A stretch of DNA of 64,000 nt from Excoecaria cochinchinensis (taxonomy: Eukaryota; Streptophyta; Magnoliopsida; Malpighiales; Euphorbiaceae). Positions 32,142-43,614 of the stretch are shown here, piece by piece. The position numbers were made by a program, and so were the translations under genes. The notes beneath the pieces are model-generated. The model was given only the letters and a program-made list of their open reading frames with translations. It had not been told where the DNA came from and made no database searches. Within the stretch, counting starts at the first letter, position 1; the number at the start of each line of letters is the position of its first letter. The stretch covers positions 2,604,001 to 2,668,000 of the forward strand of contig CANTUQ010000051.1 of the NCBI GenBank assembly GCA_947683425.1, in the 5' to 3' direction.

Positions 32142-33239
32142 TTAGCCATGGAATCTTTTTAATCTGTTGACATTGACCGGCTCCTTGAACTCATTCCCAT
32201 CACTGTCTACTAAAATTGTTGCTCCCTTTGTCAGTAACTTCTTCAACACAAATGGACCTTCCCAGGTTGGCCTGAATTTGCCCCGTATATCTGGTACTCC
32301 TGGTCTCATCATCTTAAAGACCAAATCCCCTTCTTTCAATGGATGCTTCCGTACCTTCTTGCCAAATGACCTAGCTAGCCTTTTCTGATAGACCTGATTG
32401 TGATAATATGCCCGCAACCTACCTTCATCCAACAGATTCAACTGCAATAGTCGCTGCTATGCCCATTCTGTCTCCGGAATCTCAGCTTCCATGACTACCC
32501 TCAAAAATCTCAGCTCAATTTCGACTGGCAGAACTGCTTCAGTTCCATATACCAGAGAGAAAGGCGTCACTCTCGTAGAGGTTCTGACTGTAGTTCTATA
32601 ACCCCAAAGTGCAAAAGGTAACTTATCTGCCCAGTCTTTATAGCTCTGAACCATCTTGGCTAATATCCTTTTAACGTTCTTGTTCGCCGCTTCAACCGCA
32701 CCATTTGCTTGAGGCCGGTAAGGAAAAGACTTGTGATGCTGGATTCCATACTTCTGGACCATCTGTTTAGTCTCTACCAAGAATTGTACCCCATTATCAG
32801 ACACAATGTGGTGCGGGAGGCCATATCTGCATATCAAATTCCGTTCAATGAACTTAGCCATGTCCCTAGCATCAACCTTCTTGAAAGACTCAGCTTCAAC
32901 CCATTTAGTGAAGTAATCGATGGCGACCACAATGAACCTGTGCCCGTTAGAAGCTGTAGGGTGTATCTCACCTATGATGTCTATCCCCCAGGCTGCAAAT
33001 GGCCATGGAGATGTCAGATTATGTAGTTCTGAAACTGGCACATGCCTCAAATTCGTGTATTGCTAGCATAACTGGCATTGCTTCACATATTTTGAACAAT
33101 TCGTGTCCATTGTGAGCCAATAAAATCCCTGGCGCATGATCTTTTTTGCTAAGGCCAGACTATTCATGTGAGTTCCACAAACACCGGCATGAATCTCTTC
33201 TATAATCCTTTCGGCTTCTTTCTCTGCCAAGCATCTTAA
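32142..33239 (-). pseudogene. Tat-5 integrase
   Basis: Element cDNA insertion enzyme. The N-terminal zinc part (33225-33065) reads HAGVCGTHMNSLALA...C.KYVKQCQLC, an H-H-C-C finger, then an in-frame stop. The core (33050-32457) has catalytic D24 in WGIDIIGE, D85 in VSDNGVQF and E120 in NGAVEAANK, counted from 33050. The C-terminal part (32447-32142) has the KEGDLVFK and GKFRPTWEGPFVLKK pattern and ends NRLKRFHG. All parts are in one frame with stops near 33060 and 32455, so the fold is recognisable but the chain is broken. Confidence 0.9.
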
Positions 33240-33509
33240 CTAGACACCATCCACTTGCCTCTTATACAAAGTTCCGTCCATACTGATGAACTGAGAGGAT
33301 AACTTTCTAATCATTCTCTGGTCTTTCTCAGTGGCCTCTTCTGGAAAAACTGACCGTTTTAAGTAGTTCTGAATATCATAATACCAAGGTTTCCCATCAG
33401 CAACCTCAACATCCATTATCTGCTCGGTTTCAAAACAAGGCCTCTTTGCACTAGAGATCAGCACGGGTCTCATAGTAACCCCCATTGGATTATCCCACTT
33501 AGACACCAA
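33240..33509 (-). pseudogene. Tat-5 linker between second RNase H and integrase
   Basis: It reads GVTMRPVLISSAKRPCFET then EVADGKPWYYDIQNYLKRSVFPEEA and RKLSSQFISMDGTLYKRQVDG. This matches the usual linker (..WYxDI..YL..) just ahead of the integrase zinc finger in Ty3/Gypsy elements. In frame with both neighbours, with stops at each end. Confidence 0.75.
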
Positions 33510-33530
33510 TGTCGCAAGAGCATCAGCCAG

Positions 33531-33920
33531 CTAATTTTCATCCCTAGGAACGAAGTGAAAAGTGCAGGTCTCAAACTGGCTACTCAACATTTTCAAGTGC
33601 TTCACATAAGGCAACAGCCTCTCTTCTTTAACTGACCATTCCTCTCTGATCTGATGAATTACTAAAGATGAATCTCCAAAAACTTTTGCGGTCTTTGCCC
33701 CTAGAGCAAGCAATGCTTCCAATCCAAAGATGCAAGCTTCATATTTCACTTCATTATTGGTCGCCTTGTACCTCATCTTCTTGGCTAATGGTAGCTTTTC
33801 CCCATCCGGGGTTATAAGAATAATCACTGCTCCTGTCCCCTTTCTGTTAACTGCCCCATCAAAGAACATCTGTCACCCTTGTACTGTTATGGTTACGACA
33901 TCTTCATTTGGGAAATTGTA
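33531..33920 (-). pseudogene. Tat-5 archaeal-like RNase H (second RNase H)
   Basis: MFFDGAVNRKGTGAVIILITP carries the first catalytic Asp. KATNNEVKYEACIFGLEALLALG carries the Glu of the E-A-E-Y-EA type motif (EVKYEA here). VFGDSSLVIHQIREEW carries the second Asp, and HFVPRDEN the end. A second RNase H of this type between RT-RNase H and integrase is specific to the Tat clade and resembles archaeal/LINE-type RNase HI. The likely true start is upstream of 33869, which is only the first Met. Stop after DEN. Confidence 0.88.
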
Positions 33921-34064
33921 TTCGAACTGGTCCCCCTCAGTAGGGTGTTCAGCCAAGAATTCATCCACAGCTCTTCCTTTAATGGTTTTTCGAGTAATGT
34001 ATTCAATATCGAACTCCTGCAACAGTAATAACCATCTTCCCATCTTTCCTAATAGAGAGGGTGC

Positions 34065-35111
34065 CTATTAAAGGTACCTAAGCGGGATATACTTAGCAAC
34101 TACTTGCACACTGAAACAATGAAAGTAGTGTCGTAACTTCTTAGAAGACCAAATTACGGCTAAGCAAATTTTTTCCACTTCAACATATTTGGCTTCATAT
34201 GGCAGGAATTTCTTGCTAAGGTAATAAATAGCAAACTCCACTCCAAATTCATCCTCCTGGGCCATCATGGCACCCACTGAGCTGTCCTCTATTGCTAAGC
34301 ACAAGATTAGCGGCTTGGTACGGCATGGTGGCCTTAAAATCGGTGGATTTAAAAGATAGTTCTTTATAGTATCAAAGGCGAGTTGGCAATCATCATTCCA
34401 CACCACCTGTTGGCTCTTCCTAAGAAGCTTGAAGATAGGTTCACATACTGAGGCTAGCTTGGCAATAAACCGACTGATGTACTAAAGTTTTCCCAGGAAA
34501 CTCCTAACCTCTTTCTCTTTCTGGGGCGCTGGCATCTCTCTAATGGCCTTGACCTTATCAGGATCTACTTCTATTCCTCTTTGACTTACCACATGGCCCA
34601 ATAATTTGCCTGAGGTAACTCCAAAAATGCACTTCTTGGGGTTAAGGCGCAGGTTGTACTTACTGATCCTTTTAAAGAATTTTTCCAGAGCTTCAAAGTG
34701 GCCTTCTCTAGTGGCTGACGTAATCATCATGTCATCTACATATACCTTTACCTCCCTGTGAATCAAGTCATCTAGGATTCTTGTTGCCATTCTCTGATAA
34801 GTTGTACCCGCATTCTTTAATCCGAAAGGCATCACCCGGTAAGCAAATGTTCCCCATTCTGTGATGAAGACTGTCTTAATTCGATCGATTATCTTATTGA
34901 GGATCTGATTATAACCTACATAACCATCCACAAAGCTGTACATCATACATGCAGCTGCACTATCCACTAGCACATCAATATGAGGTAAAGGGAAATCATC
35001 CTTTGGATAGGCTTTGTTTAAGTCTCGGTAATCCACACATACTCGGACCTTTCCATCCTTCTTCGCCGCAGGAACTACGTTAGCTAACCAAGTCGGGTAC
35101 TGAACTTCCAC
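34065..35111 (-). pseudogene. Tat-5 reverse transcriptase and first RNase H
   Basis: RT (35111-34482) has VRVCVDYRDLNKA, the palm Asp in FVDGYVGYNQI, VMPFGLKNAGTTYQR and the catalytic YVDDMM, then thumb residues to SFLGKL and a stop (34479). RNase H (34406-34068) has ILCLAIEDSSVGAMM and YLSKKFLPYEAKYVEVEK. One frame, with a stop between and one at the end. A one-base loss at about 35108 separates it from the upstream gag-pro frame. Confidence 0.9.
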
Positions 35112-35604
35112 TAGAAGCCTCTATCTGCCTATGGATCTCTTCTTTCACTTTGTGTGCCCATTCTAGCCTAAGTCTTCTGAGCTTCTGCTTGACAGGTTTA
35201 GACTTTGGGTAAGTTGGAATAGCATGTTCGGCTATCTCCCGATCGATTCCCGGTATGTCCTCATAAGTCCAGGCAAAGACCTTTTCATATTTTCTTAAAA
35301 TTCTCTCAAATTTTATTCTCTCCTCAGGAGTTATATCTGATGCTATCAAAATTTCCTTTGGGTTTTCCAAAGTTCCAAGATTAAATGCAATTGTGCTAGT
35401 TGAATTAATGTCAAAAATAAATGCATCATGTTTATGATCACGAGGGATGAAATCATCAGAAAGATCACACAAATAAGCAAAGTTGTTCATATTATTAATA
35501 CAATCAAAAACATTAACATTGTCTTCATAAAAAAGTTCTGGCATAAACAAACTATCTAAATGACTATTGTCTTCATCTTCTGTTGATGCTAATGTTGTAG
35601 CAGA
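35080..35604 (-). pseudogene. Tat-5 spacer between G-patch and RT
   Basis: ORF 35550-35080 has DDFIPRDHKHDAF, GTLENPKEILIASDITPEER, then FERILRKYEKVFAWTYEDIPGID and VKQKLRRLRLEWAHKVKEEIHRQIEA, the standard lead-in to RT. It then goes out of frame. The next good residues (VEVQYPTWLANVVPA) are in the frame of 35111, so one base is missing. Confidence 0.8.
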
Positions 35605-36117
35605 CTATGCTTTGTTCTCTTGGCTTGATGAAGGTTTTTTAGCTACCTCTGGTGAAATTCTCAGATCTTCAATCTTTAAATTTGGCTCTACCATCTTCTC
35701 TTTCCCTTTCAATCGGGTGGCTAACAACTTTTCAGTAACGATCTCCTCGGGTTCTTCTCTATCCCAAATGCTGCTATGTGTCATAATCCCCTCGTCCCAG
35801 AATTCTTCTGCAGATTTGATTACTCCAACATCCCAGTCAAAGACATCACTAAAAATTTCAAATCCTGGAACAATCTTTCCATTCACCCATTGAAGCTCTT
35901 CCTCTCCGGTATAAGCACATACTGAGGATGCAAGAACAAAAGTTTTCGAAATATGGGGGATCTTTTCTGACTTCTTCGTCTCGCCACGTTCACCTTTATA
36001 CCCCAAACCCTTTCGATCTTTCTGGCCTTGAGTAGTGATGGCAGATTGCAGTCCTTGTGAGTTCTTACCCAGACCAGCTCCTGGGAGAAAGTGCATCTTT
36101 TTCATCATATTTACCAC
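35605..36117 (-). pseudogene. Tat-5 G-patch domain and acidic linker
   Basis: Residues 1-42 read MMKKMHFLPGAGLGKNSQG ... DRKGLGYKG, a full G-patch signature (hydrophobic-KM-x-h-x3-G-x-GLGK-x2-QG ... GLGY). G-patches bind nucleic acid or activate RNA helicases, and retroviral proteases of the betaretrovirus type also carry one behind the protease. Here it lies between the protease and RT in the gag-pro frame. The remaining ~120 residues are acidic and lack a known domain. Broken upstream by stops at about 36120 and 36180. Confidence 0.8.
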
Positions 36118-36640
36118 CTAAGGGTTACCCGCTGAACTTTTCTCTTCTCCTATCATGGACACATGAAAGCCACTAAACGGCTAGTTGGAAATCCCCAAAG
36201 CAGACACCTGATTCTCTCTTGCTGCCTTAATAGTTACCACCTCCCCTTCGTGTGGTATCTTAATCATCTAGTGTAGGGTAGATGGCACTCCTCCTAATTT
36301 ATGGAACCACGGCCTTCCAAGTAGAACTGAGAAATTAGCCGGGATAGGCAAAACCACAAAATCTGCTTCCGTCTCAATAGGTCCCGTCTTAACTAGAGCT
36401 CTAAATGTTCCCGAGGCTTGTCTTCTAGAATTATCATAGGCTGTGGTGGTCAAATCAGACTTGCTAAGCTTGCTTTCTTCCAACCCAAAAGCCTGAAGTG
36501 CCACCAAAAGTAAAAAATTTAGGGACGAGCCATCATCCACCATGATATAAGCGGTATGCTTACCATTGATTTATGCCTTGATGTACAACGGCTGGTTGTG
36601 ATTTCGGCCCTCAGTTGGTAGGTCTGCATCAGAATAAACC
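36118..36640 (-). pseudogene. Tat-5 aspartic protease
   Basis: The active-site loop is YIMVDDGSSLNFL (near 36543), with D-D-G-S-S in place of the more common D-T/S-G-A/S. The second half includes ADFVVLPIPANFSVLLGRPWFHKLGGVPSTLH, where ILGRPW-like text is typical of Ty3/Gypsy proteases. Cleaves the polyprotein. It is in frame with gag (frame of 38682). Stops lie at about 36570 and 36265. Confidence 0.8.
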
Positions 36641-38484
36641 AATCTCTCTCCTGATCCCCCTTTTACCATCTCTAGCAATTCAGATGGAGAAATTGTGGTG
36701 GCCACGGTGGACTCGCTCAAAGCCTCAACCAACTTTTGTCCATGTGAAGGAGACTATCTTAAAAGATCCCATATGGATATTTGTGCCGTTGTCTTCTTCA
36801 ACTGCTTTCATATTTGATTCTCTTCTGGCTCTCTTTCTACTGGTGCTTGCGCTGGTTCCTGTGACCTCTCCACCACCGGGATCACTCTACCACTCCTTGT
36901 CACAGCCTTTACCTCTTTCCCTTCTCCATCTAATTCCCATAAGTCTACAGACTTTTCTTCTTCCTCCTCATCTTCGTCTTCCTCGCCACTCTCACTGGTG
37001 GACCAACAATCTATCGCCCCTACGGTCATCCTTTCTTCTTCAACCCCATGGCGAGTAACAGTAACATATTCATTCCCGTACAGATCCTGCAAGATATACC
37101 ATTCAGGTAGACTTGACCCAATCATGAAAATGGGTGGTGGAACAGCATTATAGTTGGACTTTTTCTTACTCTCTCTCTGTTCTGGGTCAGCGATCTATTT
37201 GCTGTCAATCAGATCTTAAATCTGGGGTCTCAACGTTATGCAATTATCTGTTATATGTCTGGTATGCTGGTGATAGGCGCAGTATTTATTCTCTTTATGC
37301 CCCAGCTATCCTTGGTTCCTAGTTGGTTTGGGTGGTAGGGGCTGCAGCATCCCCTCTTTCATCAATCTTTTTAACACCCATGATAAAGGTCGACCCAAAT
37401 TCGAGAAGTATCTCTGATTCATGCCCATTGCCGATACTTCAGCTGTCTTCCCACTTCGATTTCCACTACTGGAGCTCGCTGGCTTAGTTGCCCCCCGATT
37501 AGCATAACCTCTCTTGGCATAAGCTTCACTATTAGCCTTTCTCAAAAGGTACTCTCCTTCAGCCTCAATAGTGATATCTTTCAGAGATTCCCAATCTCTC
37601 AATCCTTTCATCTTTAATCCATCCCTTAGATACGGACTCGCATTTTTGATGAACAACCGAATTTGATCTTGAGTATCTAGTTTACGCTTCATTTCCATAA
37701 CCCGGTTTCTCCAACGAGTGAGGTACTCATGAAAAGACTCCCCCGCCTTTTGCTGCAATAGCTTGAAATCCTTCAGAGTTACCTCCATTCTCGTACTACA
37801 ATCGTATTGTCTGAGGAACTCCTCTATCAATAAATCCCAATCCTCCTTTGTCCTTCGATCTAGCCCATGGTACTAATCCACCGCCAGGCCGGTTAAACTC
37901 AAACAAAAATACTCAATCTTTTGTCTCTTAGTCAGTGTAGTACCCTTCATCACCAACGACTACTGCTTTATATGTGCAGTGGGATCAGAAGTGCCATCGA
38001 ATTTAGAAATATCAGGCATTTTGAAGTTCTGAGATATTAGATCATCACTATCCAGTTCTCGATCCTCGAGATTCATCCCTCCTCCTACTTTCAACATTCT
38101 CGTCATAGCTTTAAATTTTTCCTCCATTTTCCTCCACATTGCATCTTCCAACTTGGGCGATTTTCCCTTCACTATCGTTTGTTCCTCTTGCTCCTCCCAT
38201 AAGTCAACCACAGATTTCGGGCCTTCCCTCTGCTCAACAGGCGCTGGCGCTCTTGGCTCAACCATAGGTAAGTCAACAGCAGCCGGGGGATCCTCTCTGG
38301 CAACCCCTTGTTCTTCTTGCTCTCTAGTTGGAGCAACAGCCTGTTGCCCCGCTAGTGGGGCTAAAGTAGTGGCAAGGTTGCCCATTATCGCCATCATCCT
38401 GGCCTCAAATTCTTCCATTCTCTTCCCTACTTCTTCGGTAATCATTGCCCTGGTTACATCAGAACCACTTGCTGGATTAGACAT
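36641..38484 (-). pseudogene. Tat-5 gag with zinc knuckle
   Basis: I start it at ATG 38482-38484 (MSNPASGSDVTRAMITEEV) from the match with other Tat Gags; the longer ORF to 38682 is leader. A Pro/Glu-rich region leads to the core (NFKMPDISKFDGTSDPTAHIKQ), a stop at 37957, and another in the AVD-stop-YHGL segment (Trp codon lost). Then come IEEFLRQYDCSTRMEVTLKD, a basic region and a knuckle CAYHQHTRHITDNC (C-x2-H-x4-H-x4-C, 37245-37290). A Glu/Asp-rich tail follows (37125-36808). All in one frame except for stops. Confidence 0.88.
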
Positions 38485-39363
38485 ACTCACTTCAGCTGAT
38501 GATTCAGAAGATAAAATCTCGCTACTCTCCGGAAAGGAATCCGAACTCTGATCTGAAACCAACTCTGATAATCCCAAAAGCGAAACCTTTTTCAAACGAC
38601 AGCATAAACACATCTCTGTTAGGATGATGTATGACTTGAAGTGCAATGCATGGTCGTGCCGGTGCAGCATAGACAAACACATGCAAGCAAATAAATTCTT
38701 CCGACCTTATTCCTCCCACACACGGGGTCGTTCAGTCTCTCTCCTAGGTGGGCTTTATCCAAGGGTTAACAGGGAATCCATTGGACAAGTATAATGCATG
38801 GTAGAAAATCGGTAGCATAAGAACTCTTGCTTAATGTTCATTCGCATGGGTGTTTGGCCATTATATATTTAAACAATTCAACCAAATTAAGATGGGCCCA
38901 CCGGGGCATAAAAGCCTTTGATGAAAGACCATTTAATTTAATTGAATTTATTCAGTATATGACGGCCAAAATAGCAAGCACGATATTATGGTACATTTCA
39001 CCTAGTGAGAGTATCTATTGCCATTATATGGGCTTTGGTCACGGGTGATGATACTTTGGGGCTACCCAAGCATGGTTCCCGCCAATGGGTCTAGCTCATC
39101 ACGAGCATAACGACCAATCGGGTCTCCATTTAATATACCATGATGGTACGAGGCTTGAGCTGGTGATTATCCTTAACACTTCCCTACCTTGAGTGAATGT
39201 AGGGTCATGCTTCGAGAATGCACCGGGGTAAGAATAGGGACCAGCTAAAATATTCTAAGGCTCTAATGTATATAATGCAATTTCAATTAGAAATGGAATT
39301 TTAGATTTTTAATAACTCAATTATAATTTTAACTTAAGTCACTTTCGAAGTGAAGTTTCGATC
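38485..39363 (-). other. Tat-5 5' leader
   Basis: Non-coding, co-linear with the other Tat leaders. The conserved block is 39058-39245 (gggctacccaagcatggttcccg ... cgaccaatcgggtc). Confidence 0.7.
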
Positions 39364-39382
39364 ATCCCCAGTGGAGTTACCA
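39364..39382 (-). other. Tat-5 primer binding site (tRNA-Arg)
   Basis: Plus atccccagtggagttacca differs from the Tat-1/Tat-4 site at three bases, one base from the LTR start at 39384. The decay probably followed insertion. Confidence 0.75.
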
Positions 39383-39383
39383 C

Positions 39384-42189
39384 TGTGACGCACACCGAAC
39401 TAGCAAGGCCCTCATTGAGCCCGCCTTTTGGGGCTCGCGGGATCGATTCGCGTCTCTATGATCTTGGGCATCATGAGTCATTTTGGATGCCTCCTTTCTA
39501 ATAGAACATTAGAAATGATCATCTAGACACACAACGCCTTTAGGCACCTTTTGAGGTATTTTGGAGTCGCCACCCAATTTGCAAGTAATTTGGAAAGGTC
39601 TCTAACCTCTATTGGTCTAAACCAGAGAAGGTGTTCGGAACTTCACTCTTATTAATAACTTAAGTTTATAAATGAGTTTTTAATAAATCTAAATTCCATC
39701 TCTCATCTCACGCGTTAATGCAATAAATTAAAGCGCATTCATTCACATTAAAAAGCGATAAATAAAGCAGTAAATAAATAAATAGCTTACAAAATAGAAA
39801 ATGGGACAGAACAATCCCCCAATAAATAAATAATAATAAAATAGGACAGAACAATCCCTCCAATAAATAAACAAAGTAAATAAATAAATAAATGAATAAA
39901 TAAATAAATAAACACATAAAAAGGGTTAAAATACAACATACATAAATAGTGTTATGACTTTTAGGAACATTGGTTCCTTTTTATTTATTAGAAAATTGGA
40001 GAATTATTTTTTAGGGCATTGATTGGAAAAAAACTGGGATGAGTGATCCCATTTTATGAAAACTAATTCTCCATTTTGATGGTGAGGTTTTATTGGTAAA
40101 AATAGGACATTGGGCTAATTTATTAAGAAAAATTCACAAATTATTATTTATTAAAAAAAGTGATTTTCTATAATACGGGCAATTAATAAAGCATATTTTA
40201 CAAGCAATACATAAAAATAATAAATAATAAGTACCAGATTTAAAATGCAAACCCTAAATTGGATGGCCTCTAATCTCCCGAACCACCAACCCGAGCTCAA
40301 ATGTAACTCGCGCAAATAGGTCAATTTTATGGCGACCAAACAAACACAAACAAAATAAAATGTTAGTAAAATAAATTAAATGATTAACATAATATGAACA
40401 AATAAATTAATTAACTAAAATTAATTAAATAAAATAAATTATTAAAAACAAATAATGAGTCAATTAAATAATAATTAAATAAACCAATTAAATATGGACA
40501 ATTAATTTAATGGAATGAATTGACTATAAAATGGATGCATTAATTAAAGGAAGAAAATAAATGGAATAAATATAATATATATAGAAATAAGAGAAAAAGA
40601 AATAAAAAAGGGAGAAGGGAAGAAAACACAGCTGTGTTTTCGTAAAAAAACACAGTTGTGTTTTCATAACAGGGCAACGAGTAGTGTAAAAACGAAAGAA
40701 AAGAAAAGCGAGAGAAAGAGAAAGCACAGCTGTGCTTTCTCACAGCTGTGCTTTCACAACACAAAGACGGGCATCGCCGAAAATGAAGGAACGCGCAGGA
40801 GCTAAATTGCGCGAAAAGCACAGCTGTGCTTTTCAAATAGATTCGTGCCATACAGAAACACAGCTATATTTCTTGCAAAACATAGCTGTGTTTTTGCTCT
40901 GATACGCAAACCAGCTCTGTTCCAACGCAAAAACACCGATTTTGAGTTTTTAAAAGCCACAGCAACAGAATCCAAGCATCAACCAACATATATATGAAAG
41001 AGACAACATGCAACAAAGGCATTAAGAGCTTAAATAGAATTTTAAAACATGCAAAGAATGAGAAACAGTAAAAGGCAAAAGATTTGCTTTTGGAGGAAAG
41101 GAAAACAGAGGCAAACAGAGGGTGAGAAAATAGATAAAGAAAATAATCAAATAATCAAAACATACAAAAAAAAACAACCAGAAAATGTATTGACATGCAC
41201 ATGGTAATCATAAACACACGATCACCAATTTAATAGAGTCAAATAAACAACATATGCAATACATAAAATATATGCAGAATGTAAAAAAACATACTGGTTC
41301 AGTAAATAAAGAAAGAAATAAAGAGAAAGAAAGCGAAAGAGAAAGGAAGAAAGAGAAGAAAAAAGGAATATCAAATGAAGAAGTTTTATTTTCCTCGTTG
41401 CTTTTTTCTTAATAATGAAGTTACAAACCGATACTTGAGAACTCCAGTTGAAAATATGTTTTAGAAAAAAGCCATCACCAAAATGATAAATTTTCCCACG
41501 TTAAAAACTCCTTTCCTCTGCTCTCAAAATAATCTCATAATCTTTTTCCCAGCTCTCCTTTCTTTTTCTCTAAGTTCTCCTCTTTTCTCTGTATTTTCTT
41601 TTGTTTTTCTTTTTTTTTTGCTCTCCAATAATGCTCTCCCTTTTCCTCCTGTTTTTCAACTCTTTTAAATGCAATTTAACATGATTAGATCATTTCTTAC
41701 CAAATCCATCCTAAATCCTGGTTTTTCAAACCAAATCCTGAAAACCAGGAAAAGAGAGGTGCTGGAGGGGAGAGGCACACGTGAGGCCACTCTCACCAAA
41801 GAAGTGGGCCTTAGGCAGCAAGGCTGCCTCTCACTCATGTGAGATGGTCCTCACAAACGTGAGGCCCCATCTCACAAGAGTGAGATGGGCCTTTATGCAT
41901 TAGGGCCCCAAAACTCCAAAACACACAAAAATAATTTTTTATCTTTTTTTGTTAATTGTTTATTTTTTAAGAACAAAGAAAGTAATATTTATTTTTTATT
42001 TTTAAATAAAAATATTTTTAAATAAAAAAAATAAAAAAATGAAAAAAATACTTTATTAGTATTACATACTATATATTTTTTTTTTTCTGAGGAAACCGTT
42101 ACTTCCATTTGCCTATTCGCCCGTAAACAGGCACAATTTTCATCATTGGGTAACTTTGGTCTGAACTGCCTCAGGACTCGGTGTCTACA
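39384..42189 (-). repeat. Tat-5 5' LTR
   Basis: Starts tgtgacgcacacc and ends cggtgtctaca. It aligns fully with 27602-30462. Differences include loss of the 42 bp holding the donor-like motif (junction near 41370, gaaaaaaggaat|atcaaatgaag) and loss of one palindrome unit near 40816. The palindrome cluster is at 40623-40893. Confidence 0.92.
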
Positions 42190-42194
42190 ATGTG

Positions 42195-43614
42195 AGATGC
42201 AAAAATGGATAGACCACATTCTAGGTGGTTAAGGGATTCATTGAGGGTACTGCTCATACTGTCTGATGCCCCCAATGATCTAGAAGAGTATCACCTTGGG
42301 TTAGGAATTCTGACCCATAATCCTTTTAGAGAAAACTGTCCCGTGTGCATCTTTGCCCCCCGGTCAATGAGCATATGCCTTTTACCATGAGTTGTACAGC
42401 ATCTTGCCCCTAGGACTCTGACTCAAGTTCTGCATTATGCACTATCTGCCTGAAGGGTGGTCATCCGAGGTAATGCCGCCTTATCTCTCCGGGCATCGGA
42501 AGTCATTGTTTTAAAGGTAGTGCGTCCCTTATGGATTTTCACACTACCTTTTCTTTGTGGGAAATACATCCCTTTAGGGATTTTCACATAATCCTGTGCC
42601 TAATTTTTGCCTGGAATGAACCCAACCCATTCCAGCGGCTTTTATTCATTTTATTTTTTTGTAGGACAGACTGCCTATTTTTAAGTTTTCACCCTGCCCT
42701 TTGGCCTAACTTTTGCTTAGAAAGCCAATTACAGTTTTCAACTCTAATGGCCTTTTTTTTAAAAAAAATGTATGACTGCAAGAAAAGTTAATTCTACTAT
42801 CAGAGTCCCCTTCTAGAGTAATTGGCAGTTATTCACTGAGGCATTTCCTCACTAGGCATCGATTGCATTCCGTTGCCTCTCTCGATAAATGTGTTGCTAG
42901 ATTGGGTGAGGTGGTGGATGAAGATCGGGTTCTTTAGGGCTTCATGAGGCTACCTTTTACATTGCCACCCATTGTACTCGATAGTTCAGAGCGATTAACG
43001 ATGTAGTGAGGCATCCCCTATCTTTCCAAGGTGGACCTTTATCTTCGGCTTTTACCTCCAGATACCATAGTCTCTGGGCAAGCTGCCGGTGAAGACTATT
43101 ATACCATCTATCGGGGATTGTTCTTTTACTCCCACTAATGCATTCAAGAGGTAGGTGCTTAGTCCCGCAATTGATAATAAGACCTATCAACTTAGGCATC
43201 TGGCCGACAAGAGCAGTAGTAAAGCATAGTTATTTAGATTAGGTGCATTCAGTAATAAACGACGTTTCTCTTTTTATAAAGGAACTAGAAAATAATGAAC
43301 ACATGAGTTGAATTTATTTTGCAAAGATTGTGTACATTTCGGTATGATTTCTCAATGCATGATCATTATCTAACATAGATTCAAAATGCAAAATTCACAT
43401 TTAATCTCAGAGTGGATCTCATAAGCATCAGACTCCTGTTTCCAATCAGCCCTCTCGAATTTTCTTGATTGGAAATTTTCTCTCGAGCCTCTAATTTTTG
43501 CCCAAGATGCCTTTTTTCAGTTTTTACCCTGACAAGGCACCCATTTTTAGCAAGGCCACCTTTATTCGATTTTCGACTCGCGGGCTTTTATTCTCTTCTT
43601 TTGATTTTTATACT
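42195..43614 (-). other. Tat-3 3' untranslated region, right part
   Basis: Continues the region interrupted at 27601. 42480-42760 matches Tat-5 31410-31735, and 43310-43600 matches Tat-5 31840-32110. The segment 42780-43250 is not shared with the other elements. Its only ORF (43199-42957, minus) has no feature I can name, so I leave it uncalled. Confidence 0.6.

Larger units (their letters stand above)
27602..42189 (-). mobile_element. Tat-5, structurally complete Ty3/Gypsy Tat-lineage element
   Basis: 14,588 bp with a perfect 5-bp target duplication atgtg (27597-27601 and 42190-42194). The LTRs are 2861 and 2806 bp. Internal order on the minus strand is primer site, leader, gag with knuckle, protease, G-patch, RT, RNase H, archaeal-like RNase H, integrase, tandem repeats and polypurine tract. 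The second RNase H between the first and integrase is the hallmark of the Tat clade. Several stops and a frameshift at about 35108 make it defective now. It sits in the 3' untranslated region of Tat-3. Confidence 0.93.

Noticed and set aside
32142..38484. Endogenous pararetrovirus or plant virus insertion
   Set aside because: Integrase, LTRs with target duplications and the gag-pro-RT-RH-aRH-INT order are those of a Ty3/Gypsy retrotransposon. I see no movement or coat protein.
38485..38719. Upstream extension of Tat-5 gag, or an Ogre-type extra ORF1
   Set aside because: The reading lacks similarity to the same leader positions in the other four elements, whose Gag starts line up with 38484.
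42957..43199. 80-aa minus-strand ORF in the Tat-3 3' untranslated region
   Set aside because: No recognisable motif, no splice-like borders, absent from Tat-5 and Tat-4. It could be another captured piece but I cannot support it.
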